DNA from: Gammaproteobacteria bacterium
Lineage (GTDB): Bacteria; Pseudomonadota; Gammaproteobacteria; GCA-001735895
Length of the DNA stretch: 64,000 nucleotides
Direction: 5' to 3'
NCBI GenBank assembly: GCA_029862005.1
Contig: JAOTYD010000005.1
Span: 120,332 to 184,331, forward strand
Shown one piece after another: positions 18,441 through 26,853 of this stretch; position 1 is the stretch's first letter; each line of letters begins with the position of its first letter. The notes below the pieces were generated by a model. It did no database searches and was not told the origin of the DNA. It worked only from the letters and a program-made list of their open reading frames with translations. A program made the position numbers and the translations under genes.

Positions 18441-18887
18441 ATGAAAATCTGGGTCGACGCCGATGCCTGCCCGAATCCGATCAAGGAGATCCTGTTTCGC
18501 GCGGCTGAACGTACCGGCATCACACTAACCCTGATTGCAAATCACGAGATTCGGATCAAACCTTCGCGTCACATCAGTTTTCTCAGGGTAAAATCGGGAT
18601 TTGACGTGGCTGACAATGAAATCGTCAAGCGGCTCACCGCCGGGGACCTGGTGATTACGAGTGATATTCCGCTGGCGGCGGAGATCATCGCACACCAGGG
18701 GCAGGCGTTGAGTCCACGCGGGGAACTGTTTACCAGCGACAATATCAAGGCCCGCCTGACGATGCGTGATCTGATGGAATCACTGCGTGCCTGCGGCGTC
18801 GAATCAGGCGGCCAGGCACCGTTGAACCATGGCGACCGCAAGGCTTTTGCCGATCAGCTGGATAAAATAATTACGCACCAGGACTGA
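18441..18887 (+). CDS. YaiI/YqxD (DUF188) family protein
   Basis: This 148-residue protein begins with the hallmark [19 protein letters not shown]. Acidic residues in VDADACP and in [12 protein letters not shown] suggest a PIN-like metal-binding fold, although the biochemical role of the family is unknown. GAGG lies upstream of the ATG. It is 11 bases after the GFA gene and 17 bases before the FMN oxidoreductase gene. Confidence 0.85.
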   Translation: MKIWVDADACPNPIKEILFRAAERTGITLTLIANHEIRIKPSRHISFLRVKSGFDVADNEIVKRLTAGDLVITSDIPLAAEIIAHQGQALSPRGELFTSDNIKARLTMRDLMESLRACGVESGGQAPLNHGDRKAFADQLDKIITHQD

Positions 18888-18904
18888 TCCCGGAAAATAG
18901 ATCG

Positions 18905-19951
18905 ATGGCTACAACAATACAGGCGTTGCTGAATCTTGAACTACCGATCATCCAGGCGCCGATGGCCGGGGTCCAGGGCAGCGCACTCGCAATCGCGGTA
19001 TCAAATGCTGGCGGTCTTGGCTCCTTGCCATGCGCAATGCTGGGCCTCGACGAAATCAGAGCAGAAATTGAGACCATTACGTCTGGCTGCGATAAACCTT
19101 TTAACGTCAATTTCTTTTGTCATAGTCCGCCCACCGTGGACGAAGCGCGCGAAGCTCAATGGCGGGCAACCCTTGCGCCCTACTACCGGGAACACGGTAT
19201 AGGGGTCGACGACATTCCTGCCGGCGTGCGCAGAGAACCCTTTAATGCAGAGATGCTTGAAGTTTTACAGGATTTCAATCCCGCGGTGGTGAGCTTTCAT
19301 TTCGGATTGCCCGACCAGGACTTACTCGTCGGAGTCAGGGCCATGGGCGCTAAAATACTATGCAGCGCCACCACGATTGAAGAAGCCAGGTGGCTAGAAT
19401 CGCAGGGCGTCGATGCGATTATCGCGCAAGGCGTCGAGGCGGGTGGGCACCGGGGCATGTTCATGAGCGACGATATTACCAGGCAGATAGGTACCTTTGC
19501 GTTATTACCGCAAATCGTTCAAGCGGTAAACCTGCCGGTAATCGCCGCGGGTGGTATCGCCGATGCAGCGGGCGTTGCCGCGGTCATAGGCCTGGGTGCC
19601 GCCGCGGTGCAGGTCGGTACGGCCTACCTGTTATGTGATGAAGCAACCACCAGCCCGGTGCATCGTGCCGCATTGAAAGATCCGGGATCGATGCATACGG
19701 CACTAACCAACCGGTTTACAGGGAGACCGGCACGTAGCATCGTCAATCGCGTCATGCGAGAACTCGGGCCAATCGGCGAAGTGCCGCCGTTTCCGTTAGC
19801 GGCGACCTCGATCGGTCCATTGCGCAGCGCCGCCGAGGCCAAGGGACTGGGTGACTTTTCGCCGCTATGGTCGGGGCAAAACGCAAGCGGATGTCTTGAA
19901 ATACCGGCCGCCGAGTTGACCCGGATGCTTGCTGGCAATTTACCCGCATAG
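18905..19951 (+). CDS. nitronate monooxygenase family FMN protein
   Basis: This 348-residue TIM-barrel flavoprotein of the nitronate monooxygenase/FabK-like family begins LPIIQAPMAGVQGS, the usual FMN-contacting start. The motif GVEAGGHRGMF supplies the conserved His near the flavin, and VIAAGGIADAAG and GAAAVQVGTAYL bind the phosphate. Members oxidise nitronates or reduce quinones; the substrate is not certain from sequence. Confidence 0.85.
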   Translation: MATTIQALLNLELPIIQAPMAGVQGSALAIAVSNAGGLGSLPCAMLGLDEIRAEIETITSGCDKPFNVNFFCHSPPTVDEAREAQWRATLAPYYREHGIGVDDIPAGVRREPFNAEMLEVLQDFNPAVVSFHFGLPDQDLLVGVRAMGAKILCSATTIEEARWLESQGVDAIIAQGVEAGGHRGMFMSDDITRQIGTFALLPQIVQAVNLPVIAAGGIADAAGVAAVIGLGAAAVQVGTAYLLCDEATTSPVHRAALKDPGSMHTALTNRFTGRPARSIVNRVMRELGPIGEVPPFPLAATSIGPLRSAAEAKGLGDFSPLWSGQNASGCLEIPAAELTRMLAGNLPA

Positions 19952-20013
19952 CAGCAGTAATCGATTACCTGAACTGGTAAACTCTGGCTTTCAAACATTT
20001 GGAGGACCAAACG

Positions 20014-20208
20014 ATGGCAGTTTACAAATGTGAAGCCTGTGGCATGACCATCGGCACCATGACTTGCGGCAGCTGTGACAAGGAACTCGAACACGGCAGC
20101 ATCACGGCCGATAGCGGTGATGAAATCCAGGTATCGAAATGCCCTGACGGCCACGGCATGATCAAATCCCCGATGTGCTGCGGCCAGGATATGACCCGCC
20201 TCGACTAA
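20014..20208 (+). CDS. small zinc-ribbon protein
   Basis: This 64-residue protein has paired cysteines CEAC, CGSC and CPDG, plus a C-terminal CCGQD, consistent with one or two zinc ribbons or a rubredoxin-like fold. A GGAGG site with eight bases of spacing fixes the ATG at 20014; a TTG five codons earlier overlaps that site. Function unknown. It stands alone between the FMN oxidoreductase and LysE genes. Confidence 0.72.
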   Translation: MAVYKCEACGMTIGTMTCGSCDKELEHGSITADSGDEIQVSKCPDGHGMIKSPMCCGQDMTRLD

Positions 20209-20260
20209 GGGTTAACCGGGGAACAGCCGGCCGCAGAACGTATCGCACAGGAGCATCAAG

Positions 20261-20899
20261 CTGGAATCAACACTCTCGCTGGCCAGTGTCAGCGCTTTGC
20301 TCGGAACGCTAATCGTGCTGGCAATTATTCCAAGTATCAGCGTACTTGCCGTCACAGCGCGCGCAGTGGCCTTTGGTTTCACCCATGGCATGTTTACCGC
20401 GCTCGGTATTGTCGTAGCCGATATCATTTTCATTCTGATCGCGGTTTATGGCCTGGCACTGCTGGCCGGGCTGATGGGCGAACAGTTCACGTGGATTAAA
20501 ACCATCGGCGGAATTTACCTGATCTGGCTGGGTATTTCCTTATGCCGTGCGGATGCAAAAACGCGCAATACCGATGAGATCAAACAGTCATCGTGGGGAT
20601 CGAGTTTTCTGGCCGGGTTTCTGATCACGCTGGGTGATCAAAAGGCAATCCTGTTTTATCTCGGCTTTTTCCCGGCCTTTATCGACCTTTCGCGTATGAC
20701 CCCGGCCGATACACTGGCCATTATCGTTATTGCGGTGGTCGGCGTCGGCGGCGCTAAACTGGTCTATGCCTACCTGGCCGATCGTGCCAGCCAGGCTTTT
20801 AAAAACACACGCGCAGTGCTTGCAATTAATACTCTCGCAGCCAGCGTGATGATTGTTGTCGGCCTTACCCTGCTGCTGAAAACACAGGCCTGGATATGA
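20261..20899 (+). CDS. LysE family exporter, probable CTG start
   Basis: This inner-membrane exporter of about 212 residues belongs to the LysE/RhtB superfamily (amino acid or small metabolite efflux). It has six hydrophobic helices; the GDQKAILFYLGFFPAFIDL segment is characteristic. No ATG or GTG is available at the conserved N-terminus. An AGGAG site (20249-20253) stands seven bases before a CTG at 20261, which restores the usual N-terminus LESTLSLASVSALLG. The nearest standard alternative is a TTG at 20297, which removes twelve conserved residues and has no ribosome site. It overlaps the DMSP-lyase-like gene by four bases (ATGA). Confidence 0.75.
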   Translation: MESTLSLASVSALLGTLIVLAIIPSISVLAVTARAVAFGFTHGMFTALGIVVADIIFILIAVYGLALLAGLMGEQFTWIKTIGGIYLIWLGISLCRADAKTRNTDEIKQSSWGSSFLAGFLITLGDQKAILFYLGFFPAFIDLSRMTPADTLAIIVIAVVGVGGAKLVYAYLADRASQAFKNTRAVLAINTLAASVMIVVGLTLLLKTQAWI

Positions 20900-21501
20900 G
20901 TGTGCAAATTAAAGACCTGGAACTGCTAGACGTCGTGCGCGAGTTTACACTCGCGCATCCACATCCGGCGGTGCAAAGGTTCAGTGATTCAATGCGTGAC
21001 TGGGGCGATGACTGGATTGCGGTTGAACCTGCCCATCTGCCCGCGGCAAATCTCCTGGCCGGGGCAATCGCCAGTACCGATCAGCATACCTGCCCACTGG
21101 TGGAGACCTTCGAACGGCATAAAAACCACCTGTGCTGGGAACAGAGTTATCGTAAAGAGGACGACGTCGTGCCGGATGCAATGCTCGAAGGCTACGCCTT
21201 TGCCGAAATTATCGGCAAGCAGGGTCCGTTCGTTAGCGACCGTATCCGTGCCGGTATCGGTATATGGGGACCGCGAATCGTATACCCCCGCCATCAACAC
21301 CAGGCCGAGGAGATATATATCGTGCTGGCCGGGGCCGCCGAGTTTAAAATCGGCGAGGTAAAGGAAACCCGGTACCAAATCGGCGATGTGGTTTCGGTCG
21401 AATCCAATACCTGGCATGGTTTTCGTACCACCGATCAAATCCTCGTAGTTTACTATTTATGGCAGGCCGGCGACCTGCGTCAGACTTCCAGCTTCGGGTA
21501 G
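20896..21501 (+). CDS. cupin DMSP lyase-like protein (DddQ/DddL family)
   Basis: This 201-residue cupin resembles DMSP lyases that cleave dimethylsulfoniopropionate to dimethyl sulfide and acrylate. The motif Y130-P-R-H133-Q-H135-x3-E139-x-Y141 and H174 (NTWHGF) match, in order and spacing to within one residue, the six active-site residues I recall for DddQ (Tyr, His, zinc His, zinc Glu, zinc Tyr, zinc His). The C-terminal VYYLWQAGDL segment is also typical. It is translationally coupled to the LysE exporter by ATGA. Family identity is well supported; the substrate is not proven, since close cupins with other substrates exist. Confidence 0.72.
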   Translation: MSVQIKDLELLDVVREFTLAHPHPAVQRFSDSMRDWGDDWIAVEPAHLPAANLLAGAIASTDQHTCPLVETFERHKNHLCWEQSYRKEDDVVPDAMLEGYAFAEIIGKQGPFVSDRIRAGIGIWGPRIVYPRHQHQAEEIYIVLAGAAEFKIGEVKETRYQIGDVVSVESNTWHGFRTTDQILVVYYLWQAGDLRQTSSFG

Positions 21502-21508
21502 CCGAACC

Positions 21509-21895
21509 TTGAGGCGCAGCGGGATAGAAATCATTGCCGACAGTCCGGGTCAGGGAGCGCCCGTCGAACGACAGCATATTTACCACCTGCGTTTGAAAAT
21601 GTGGCTGAACCGGGGCGAGCCGATTCGCTGGGAGCATCCCTGGGGCCTGATCGATCGCGCGCGGCTCGAAGACGATGGAGAAACGCTGTTTACCGATTTG
21701 CGTATCGATCGCGAAAACCTGTTTGTGGGATTGTTCCAGGGTATCGAAGGCATGCGTATCGGGGGTACGCGCAAGTTGAAAATTGCGCCGCACCTGGCTT
21801 ACGGTAAAACCGGCATCCCCGGCAGGGTGCCCGCAAACGCGGTGATTATTGCCGAAATCGAATTTATCGAAGAAAGAAAACGGGGTATTGAGTAA
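21509..21895 (+). CDS. FKBP-type peptidyl-prolyl isomerase domain protein
   Basis: This 128-residue protein matches the FKBP fold in its second half: LFVGLFQGIEGMRIGGTRKLKIAPHLAYG followed by IPANAVIIAEIEF-like residues (VPANAVIIAEIEFIEE). The catalytic-pocket Tyr of LAYG is kept, but the insert MWLNRGEPIRWEHPWG is not typical. No ATG is suitable; the start is probably TTG at 21509, eight bases after the DMSP-lyase-like gene. Its stop overlaps the next gene's ATG by one base (TAATG). Confidence 0.72.
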   Translation: MRRSGIEIIADSPGQGAPVERQHIYHLRLKMWLNRGEPIRWEHPWGLIDRARLEDDGETLFTDLRIDRENLFVGLFQGIEGMRIGGTRKLKIAPHLAYGKTGIPGRVPANAVIIAEIEFIEERKRGIE

Positions 21896-22599
21896 TGAAT
21901 GATGCCGCAGTAAAGCCTAAGGTTATCGCCTTCGACGTGTTCGGCACCGTGGTCGACTGGCACGGTTCGGTTTCTCGCGAGGTCGCCGCGATGAACCTCG
22001 GAGTGGATGCAGATGAATTCGCGCTCGCCTGGCGTGCCGGTTACAAGCCTGCGATGCGCGCGGTCATGGACCAGGGCGAATGGGTGATTCTCGATGACTT
22101 ACATCGCCGCATACTCGATCAGGTACTCGTTGACTTCAAACTCGACTCGCTGATCGAGGCCGACCGCGAACATCTGAACCTGGTATGGCATCGCCTCGAT
22201 CCCTGGCCCGATTCGGTCGAGGGGCTTACCCGACTGAAAACGAAGTTTATCGTCTGCTCGCTATCGAACGGCAATATCGGGCTGTTAACCGAAATGGCCA
22301 AAAATGCCGGATTACCCTGGGATTGTATCTTGAGCGCAGAGAATTTTAACAAGTACAAACCCCATCCGGACACCTACCTCGGTGTGGTCCGCACCTTCGC
22401 CAGTGCCCCCGGCGAAGTCATGCTTGCCGCCGCGCATCACGGAGATCTCGAGGCGGCACGCAACTGCGGGCTTGAAACCGCCTACATTGAACGCCCGTTC
22501 GAATACGGCCACAAGCAACCCAAGAATATTGCCCCGTGGTCTTCGAATACGTTGCACGCTACCAGTATCGTTCATCTCGCCGAATTGCTGGATTGTTAA
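21895..22599 (+). CDS. HAD family haloacid dehalogenase type II-like hydrolase
   Basis: This 234-residue HAD hydrolase has the nucleophile D14 in FDVFGTVVDW, the motif 2 Ser in CSLSNGN and the motif 3 segment YKPHPDTY followed by AAHHGDLEAARNCGL. The order fits (S)-2-haloacid dehalogenase-type proteins, which act on halogenated acids or phosphate esters. The real substrate is unknown. It is coupled to the FKBP gene by a TAATG overlap. Confidence 0.82.
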   Translation: MNDAAVKPKVIAFDVFGTVVDWHGSVSREVAAMNLGVDADEFALAWRAGYKPAMRAVMDQGEWVILDDLHRRILDQVLVDFKLDSLIEADREHLNLVWHRLDPWPDSVEGLTRLKTKFIVCSLSNGNIGLLTEMAKNAGLPWDCILSAENFNKYKPHPDTYLGVVRTFASAPGEVMLAAAHHGDLEAARNCGLETAYIERPFEYGHKQPKNIAPWSSNTLHATSIVHLAELLDC

Positions 22600-22621
22600 A
22601 CCCCTGACCACCGGAATAATC

Positions 22622-22939
22622 ATGAGCCTAATCGCCAATACGCCTGAACCACCCTACTACGCGGTAATATTTACCTCGCTGCGCAACGACGATATCGAGG
22701 GTTATGCCGAAACCGCCGCCCGCATGGTTGAACTGGCCGCGCAGCAACCCGGTTTTCTCGGGGTTGAATCAGCACGCGAGGAATTGGGTATCACGATTTC
22801 CTACTGGACCGATCTCGACTCGATCAGGAAATGGAAGGCTCAGGCCGAACACCGCGAGGCTCAGAAAATGGGGACGGAGAAATGGTATTCGACTTATATG
22901 ACGCGCATTTCCCTGGTTGAAAGGGACTATGGAAAGTAA
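22622..22939 (+). CDS. antibiotic biosynthesis monooxygenase (ABM) domain protein
   Basis: This 105-residue protein has the dimeric alpha-beta barrel (ABM) pattern: YYAVIFTSLR strand, the helix YAETAARMVELAAQQPGFLGVE, ITISYWTDLDSIRKWKAQAEHREAQK, then a final YMTRISLVER strand. Such proteins include heme-degrading and cofactor-free monooxygenases as well as structural homologues. I placed the start at the ATG at 22622; a longer frame overlaps the HAD gene with no conserved sequence. Confidence 0.78.
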   Translation: MSLIANTPEPPYYAVIFTSLRNDDIEGYAETAARMVELAAQQPGFLGVESAREELGITISYWTDLDSIRKWKAQAEHREAQKMGTEKWYSTYMTRISLVERDYGK

Positions 22940-22970
22940 AAAAGCTGTCGAAAAAACCTTACAAATTGGT

Positions 22971-22998
22971 TGACTTTACTCGAATTACCTCTAAAGTT
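22971..22998 (+). promoter_or_regulatory. candidate sigma-70 promoter of the cold-shock gene
   Basis: TTGACT (-35) and TAAAGT (-10) are separated by 16 bases, about 150 bases before the cold-shock start codon. Use of this site would give the long 5' leader usual for cold-induced csp messages. The nine-base TCTAAAGTT is repeated at 22991 and 23020. Confidence 0.45.
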
Positions 22999-23150
22999 CG
23001 CATCAGCTTGAATCTAAGTCTAAAGTTTATTCCCTCTCCTCGAAGTATCTCAGTATTCTCTCGTTCTGCAGTCAATAAGTTATAGCTCTGGTTTCCGGCG
23101 ACATCGCCTTGTTTAAGGTTTTATTTTTTATTTTCAAATAGGTACATATT

Positions 23151-23360
23151 ATGTCTGAGAAGACTACCGGCAAAGTTAAATGGTTCAACGAAGCAAAAGG
23201 TTTTGGATTCATCGAGCGTGAATCGGGACCTGACGTATTTGCACACTTCAGCGCGATTCAGGGCACAGGTTTCAAAACCCTGACTGAAGGACAGCAGGTT
23301 GAGTTCACGGTTACCGACGGCCAGAAAGGCCCGCAGGCTGAGAACATCGTAGCCATCTGA
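23151..23360 (+). CDS. cold-shock protein, CspA family
   Basis: This 69-residue single cold-shock domain binds single-stranded RNA and DNA and melts RNA structure. RNP1 is KGFGFI and RNP2 is VFAHFSAI, and the N-terminus [11 protein letters not shown] is standard. A long leader of about 150 bases and a strong terminator make it a single-gene unit. Whether it is cold-induced or constitutive cannot be told from the protein. Confidence 0.95.
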   Translation: MSEKTTGKVKWFNEAKGFGFIERESGPDVFAHFSAIQGTGFKTLTEGQQVEFTVTDGQKGPQAENIVAI

Positions 23361-23415
23361 TGCTTTGCTGATGCCTGGTCAACAGTCGGGCATACAAAGT
23401 TTCAAAACTTGAAAG

Positions 23416-23443
23416 AGCACGGCCAACCGGCCGTGCTTTTTTT
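23416..23443 (+). terminator. rho-independent terminator of the cold-shock gene
   Basis: AGCACGGCC pairs with GGCCGTGCT around a four-base loop, and the stem runs directly into seven Ts. It lies 55 bases after the cold-shock stop codon. Confidence 0.92.
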
Positions 23444-23598
23444 ATACGCAATCCCCGATCATAAGGGCGATGACACACTGAGCCAACGGGGGACTGACCC
23501 GAGTGCTACGAGGTGAAGCATCCCTGTAAAATGACTTGCCTTGATTGCCACCCGAAGATATAAATCATTTGATTAAGCAATCTCTCGGGTAAGTCACC

Positions 23599-24417
23599 AT
23601 GAAGCCAGAACGCTGGAAAATACTAAAGCACAAGTTGTTTACCTACCAGGTCGGCTTTACCTCACCACCGCATGACTTTGACGCGGCGCCAAGCGATTTT
23701 CTGCGCATCAGTGCGGACAACGTCGGTGCCCATGGACGCATGCTGCACGTGCCTGAATACGAGCATGAGCTAACCCAACGAGTCGATAACTTTCACCTAC
23801 TTGAAGAATTCGTGCACTGCATGTCGAATAACGGTGCCGATGTCTGCGGACAGGTGGGCACCAACTGGGTACATTGCCAGGGCACGACTCCGGATGAAAT
23901 CAACGATATCTGCAACCGCATCGGCGATACCTATGAAACCCCGTTCCATATGGCCGGTTACTGCGTAGTTGAAGCGTTGCGTGACATGGGCGCCGAAAGA
24001 ATCGCGCTGAATTCGGTCTATTACTGGCCCGACTGGCGCGATGGCTATGCCCGATTCCTCAGGGAAGCCGGATTCGACCTGGTTTATTATGCCAATTTCA
24101 CCGACATGGGCTTTTTTAAAACCCAGCGGGAATGCAACGAGTGCATCTGGATTTTCGACGGCGACCTCGCCTTGAAATCGATGCAATACGTCGTTGAACA
24201 GGCACCCGATGTTGATGCCATCGTCGTCAACGGCATGCCCAACTTCCGCCGTGCTGACGGTTTGCCGCAGCGCATCGTATCGCTGGATCGTGAACTCGAA
24301 GCCGCGGTCGGAAAACCGATCGTATCTTCGGATACCGCGCTTTACTGGCGCATCTTTAAATCGCTCAGTACCGCCCCGATCGGCAGTCACGGGCAATTGC
24401 TTACCTCGTTACAGTAG
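23599..24417 (+). CDS. arylmalonate decarboxylase/maleate isomerase-like protein
   Basis: This 272-residue protein has the Asp/Glu racemase superfamily fold of the maleate cis-trans isomerase and arylmalonate decarboxylase group: GADVCGQVGTNW in the first half, VEALRDMGAERIAL, and a second-half VDAIVVNGMPNFRR followed by GKPIVSSDTALYWR. At the two positions that normally carry catalytic cysteines it shows Gly-Thr (87-88) and Asn-Gly (211-212), although C83 and C93 are near the first. The catalytic mechanism may thus differ or be lost. A sulfotransferase gene follows 11 bases later. Confidence 0.72.
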   Translation: MKPERWKILKHKLFTYQVGFTSPPHDFDAAPSDFLRISADNVGAHGRMLHVPEYEHELTQRVDNFHLLEEFVHCMSNNGADVCGQVGTNWVHCQGTTPDEINDICNRIGDTYETPFHMAGYCVVEALRDMGAERIALNSVYYWPDWRDGYARFLREAGFDLVYYANFTDMGFFKTQRECNECIWIFDGDLALKSMQYVVEQAPDVDAIVVNGMPNFRRADGLPQRIVSLDRELEAAVGKPIVSSDTALYWRIFKSLSTAPIGSHGQLLTSLQ

Positions 24418-24428
24418 TAGTCCGCTTG

Positions 24429-25166
24429 ATGCACAAGATACTGGTACTCTGGGCCACACCGCGTTCGACATCGACCGCGTTTGAATGGATGATGCGCATG
24501 CGCGGCGACATGACCTGTTTCCACGAACCTTTCGGTGAAGCCTGGTACCAGGGTGAAGACGCACGCTGGCCGCGTATTAAACCGGACACCCCTCGTACCC
24601 CGGGTCTCACTTTTGACAGCGTCTGGCAGGAATTGAAATTAGCGGCTGGTAAAGGCCCAACCTTTTCCAAAGATTTCCCACACTACATCGAGCACCTCTG
24701 GAGCGATGAATTTCTTGATCATTTCAACCACAGTTTCCTGATTCGTGACCCGGCCAAGGTCGCCACGTCGATGTACAAGCACTGGCCCGACTTCGTATTG
24801 AAGGAAATTGCCTTTGTCGAGCAACGCGCGTTGTTCGACCGGATGACCGATAAACTGGGCAGACCGCTCCCGATTATCGACAGCGATGATTTACTGGAAA
24901 ATCCGCACGGCATCGTTAGAGCCTATTGCAACGCGGTCGGCATTACGTACATGGAGGAAGCGTTGAGTTGGGAACCCGGACAACGCGACGAGGTGAGTTG
25001 GTACGACGGCGGCTCGTGGCACGCCAACCTGCGTGATTCCACCGGATTGAAGCCACAGCCACGACAATACATCGATATTTCGGAAACGCCGGATCGGGTT
25101 CGGGAAATTTACGAAACCGTGTTGCCCCACTACCAGCATCTTTACCAATGCCGAATTACGGCCTGA
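24429..25166 (+). CDS. sulfotransferase family protein
   Basis: This 245-residue protein carries a 5'-phosphosulfate loop ATPRSTSTAFEWMM at the N-terminus and a 3'-phosphate-binding segment SFLIRDPAKVATSMYKHW in the middle, so it should transfer sulfate from PAPS to an alcohol or amine. The subgroup is often annotated as branched-chain aminotransferase-like sulfotransferase; the acceptor is unknown. I prefer the ATG at 24429 over a TTG one codon earlier. It probably shares a transcript with the decarboxylase-like gene. Confidence 0.8.
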   Translation: MHKILVLWATPRSTSTAFEWMMRMRGDMTCFHEPFGEAWYQGEDARWPRIKPDTPRTPGLTFDSVWQELKLAAGKGPTFSKDFPHYIEHLWSDEFLDHFNHSFLIRDPAKVATSMYKHWPDFVLKEIAFVEQRALFDRMTDKLGRPLPIIDSDDLLENPHGIVRAYCNAVGITYMEEALSWEPGQRDEVSWYDGGSWHANLRDSTGLKPQPRQYIDISETPDRVREIYETVLPHYQHLYQCRITA

Positions 25167-25255
25167 ATACAGCTCGCCTGAAGCTGATCAAACTGCCGCT
25201 ATTCGATGCCGACAGTTTCGCCCGCAGAGGCGGATACGACTGGCAATACCCTTGT

Positions 25256-25921
25256 TCAGGCCAGCAACACGGCTACAATCCCGGTGAAGAAAATGCCATC
25301 AAAAGTGCCTGCACCGCCGATAGAGGCCACCGGTGTGCCGAGTTTACGGATATCGGGCAGGCGCATCAGATCCGCGCCGATCAATACTCCCAGCGTGCCG
25401 CAGATGTAAGCCATCGGGGCGCTGTTTTCCGGTGCCAGCAGCAATGCCGTCACCGCCGCCGTAACCGGCGCGATGAACACCGGGATACCGATACCGAGGC
25501 CGGGTATCGGTCGACTGAAAATCCGACAGCACAGGGTGACGATGGCAATCGCCGGGATCACCTGGATCAACGGCAGTTGATTAGTCATGACCAGGTAAAC
25601 TGAAAAACTGACTGGAATCAGCGCTCCACCGACGTTAACGGCGATGATTGTCCTTCCCGTGAACGGCATCGGGCGGCCGAACAACAGACCACGAAACATT
25701 CGCCTGGCCTCGTCGGATGGCTCTTCTGCCTGTATCGAAAAAAGGGGCAGATTGATTGCGCTGCCCATCAGGGTACAGGCGAGTAACAGCATCGCCGAAT
25801 GGGTTGACAGGCCCAGTTTGTCGAGCGCTATCGTAAATGCACCCACCTGGATGATGATCACTACCAGGATAAGAATAAAAAGCAGTAACAGAAACTGGTA
25901 AGCCGAGAAAGGTGTGCGCAT
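25256..25921 (-). CDS. DUF1614 membrane protein
   Basis: This 221-residue protein has about seven hydrophobic helices. Conserved DUF1614 stretches include GSAINLPLF in the first third, TIIAVNVGGALIPVSFS in the middle and GGAGTFDGIFFTGIVAVLLA at the end. Function unknown; the family is membrane-bound and may be a transporter or sensor. It is convergent with the sulfotransferase gene. Confidence 0.8.
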   Translation of the reverse strand: MRTPFSAYQFLLLLFILILVVIIIQVGAFTIALDKLGLSTHSAMLLLACTLMGSAINLPLFSIQAEEPSDEARRMFRGLLFGRPMPFTGRTIIAVNVGGALIPVSFSVYLVMTNQLPLIQVIPAIAIVTLCCRIFSRPIPGLGIGIPVFIAPVTAAVTALLLAPENSAPMAYICGTLGVLIGADLMRLPDIRKLGTPVASIGGAGTFDGIFFTGIVAVLLA

Positions 25922-26053
25922 TTACTTGGTTGCCGGTCAGGTGGACCTGGAGAGTATCCCAATGCCGCGCTATGAATAAAAGAACATTTCTGCGTTGATA
26001 ATCTATAATGCTAAATAATTATTCATCGAATGAACCACATTACGAGTTTTATT

Positions 26054-26812
26054 ATGAGATCAAACCCAGGCATCCCGGTTGCTGCAGTCCTCGCGTTAGT
26101 GTTTTCAGGCCCTGGACATGCGGACTTTGTCGGTTTCAGTATCGGAGCGTCCTATTGGTCGCCAGACCTGTCCGGAGAATTTAACAGCGCCGGCGAGGCC
26201 AGCATCGATCTGTCGGATGACCTCGACGTCGACGATCCGTCCCAGTCATCTGCGGTTTTAAGCCTAGAGCATCCGGTACCCTTTTTACCTAACATCAGGT
26301 ATCAGGATATTGACCTTGATAGCGATGGCAGAAACACGCTTAGCGGCAATATTACCTTTGAGGGAGAAACCTACAGCGCGGGTGAAAGCGTTCGCACCAC
26401 CTTCGATTTATCGCATAGCGACATCGTCCTGTATTACGAAGTACTGGATAACTGGGTAAACCTCGATATCGGTCTCGACCTGAAGCGTTTCGATGGCAAG
26501 GTGTCGATGGTCGGAAGCACCAATACCACCACCAGCAGCATCAACATCGACGAGACACTTCCGCTGCTTTACCTGTCAGCAAGATTTGATCTACCGTTTA
26601 GCGGCTTCTACATCGGGGCAGATATCAGCAGTTTTAGCATCGACGATAGCAGCGCCGAAGACGCCACCATTAAATTGGGTTATGAATCAGGCAGTGGGCT
26701 TGGTATCGAGGGCGGACTGAAGACCTTTTCCATCGAGCTAGACGATGCTGATGACCTCGATACCGATATCGAGTACGACGGTGCATTCATCAACGGATAC
26801 TTCCACTTCTAG
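26054..26812 (+). CDS. TIGR04219-type outer membrane beta-barrel protein
   Basis: The product of about 252 residues has a signal peptide (MRSNPGIPVAAVLALVFSGPGHA) and alternating strands that end in the outer-membrane signature (AFINGYFHF, terminal Phe). The start of the mature part, DFVGFSIGASYWSPDLSGEF, and DLDVDDPSQSSAVLSLEHPVPFLPN are typical of the TIGR04219 family. The tail is rich in Asp, which may bind cations. An earlier in-frame ATG at 26030 would add eight residues but has no ribosome site. Confidence 0.8.
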   Translation: MRSNPGIPVAAVLALVFSGPGHADFVGFSIGASYWSPDLSGEFNSAGEASIDLSDDLDVDDPSQSSAVLSLEHPVPFLPNIRYQDIDLDSDGRNTLSGNITFEGETYSAGESVRTTFDLSHSDIVLYYEVLDNWVNLDIGLDLKRFDGKVSMVGSTNTTTSSINIDETLPLLYLSARFDLPFSGFYIGADISSFSIDDSSAEDATIKLGYESGSGLGIEGGLKTFSIELDDADDLDTDIEYDGAFINGYFHF

Positions 26813-26853
26813 GGATAAAGTAAGACGCCGAATCAGTTTATCTACGGAGTTCG

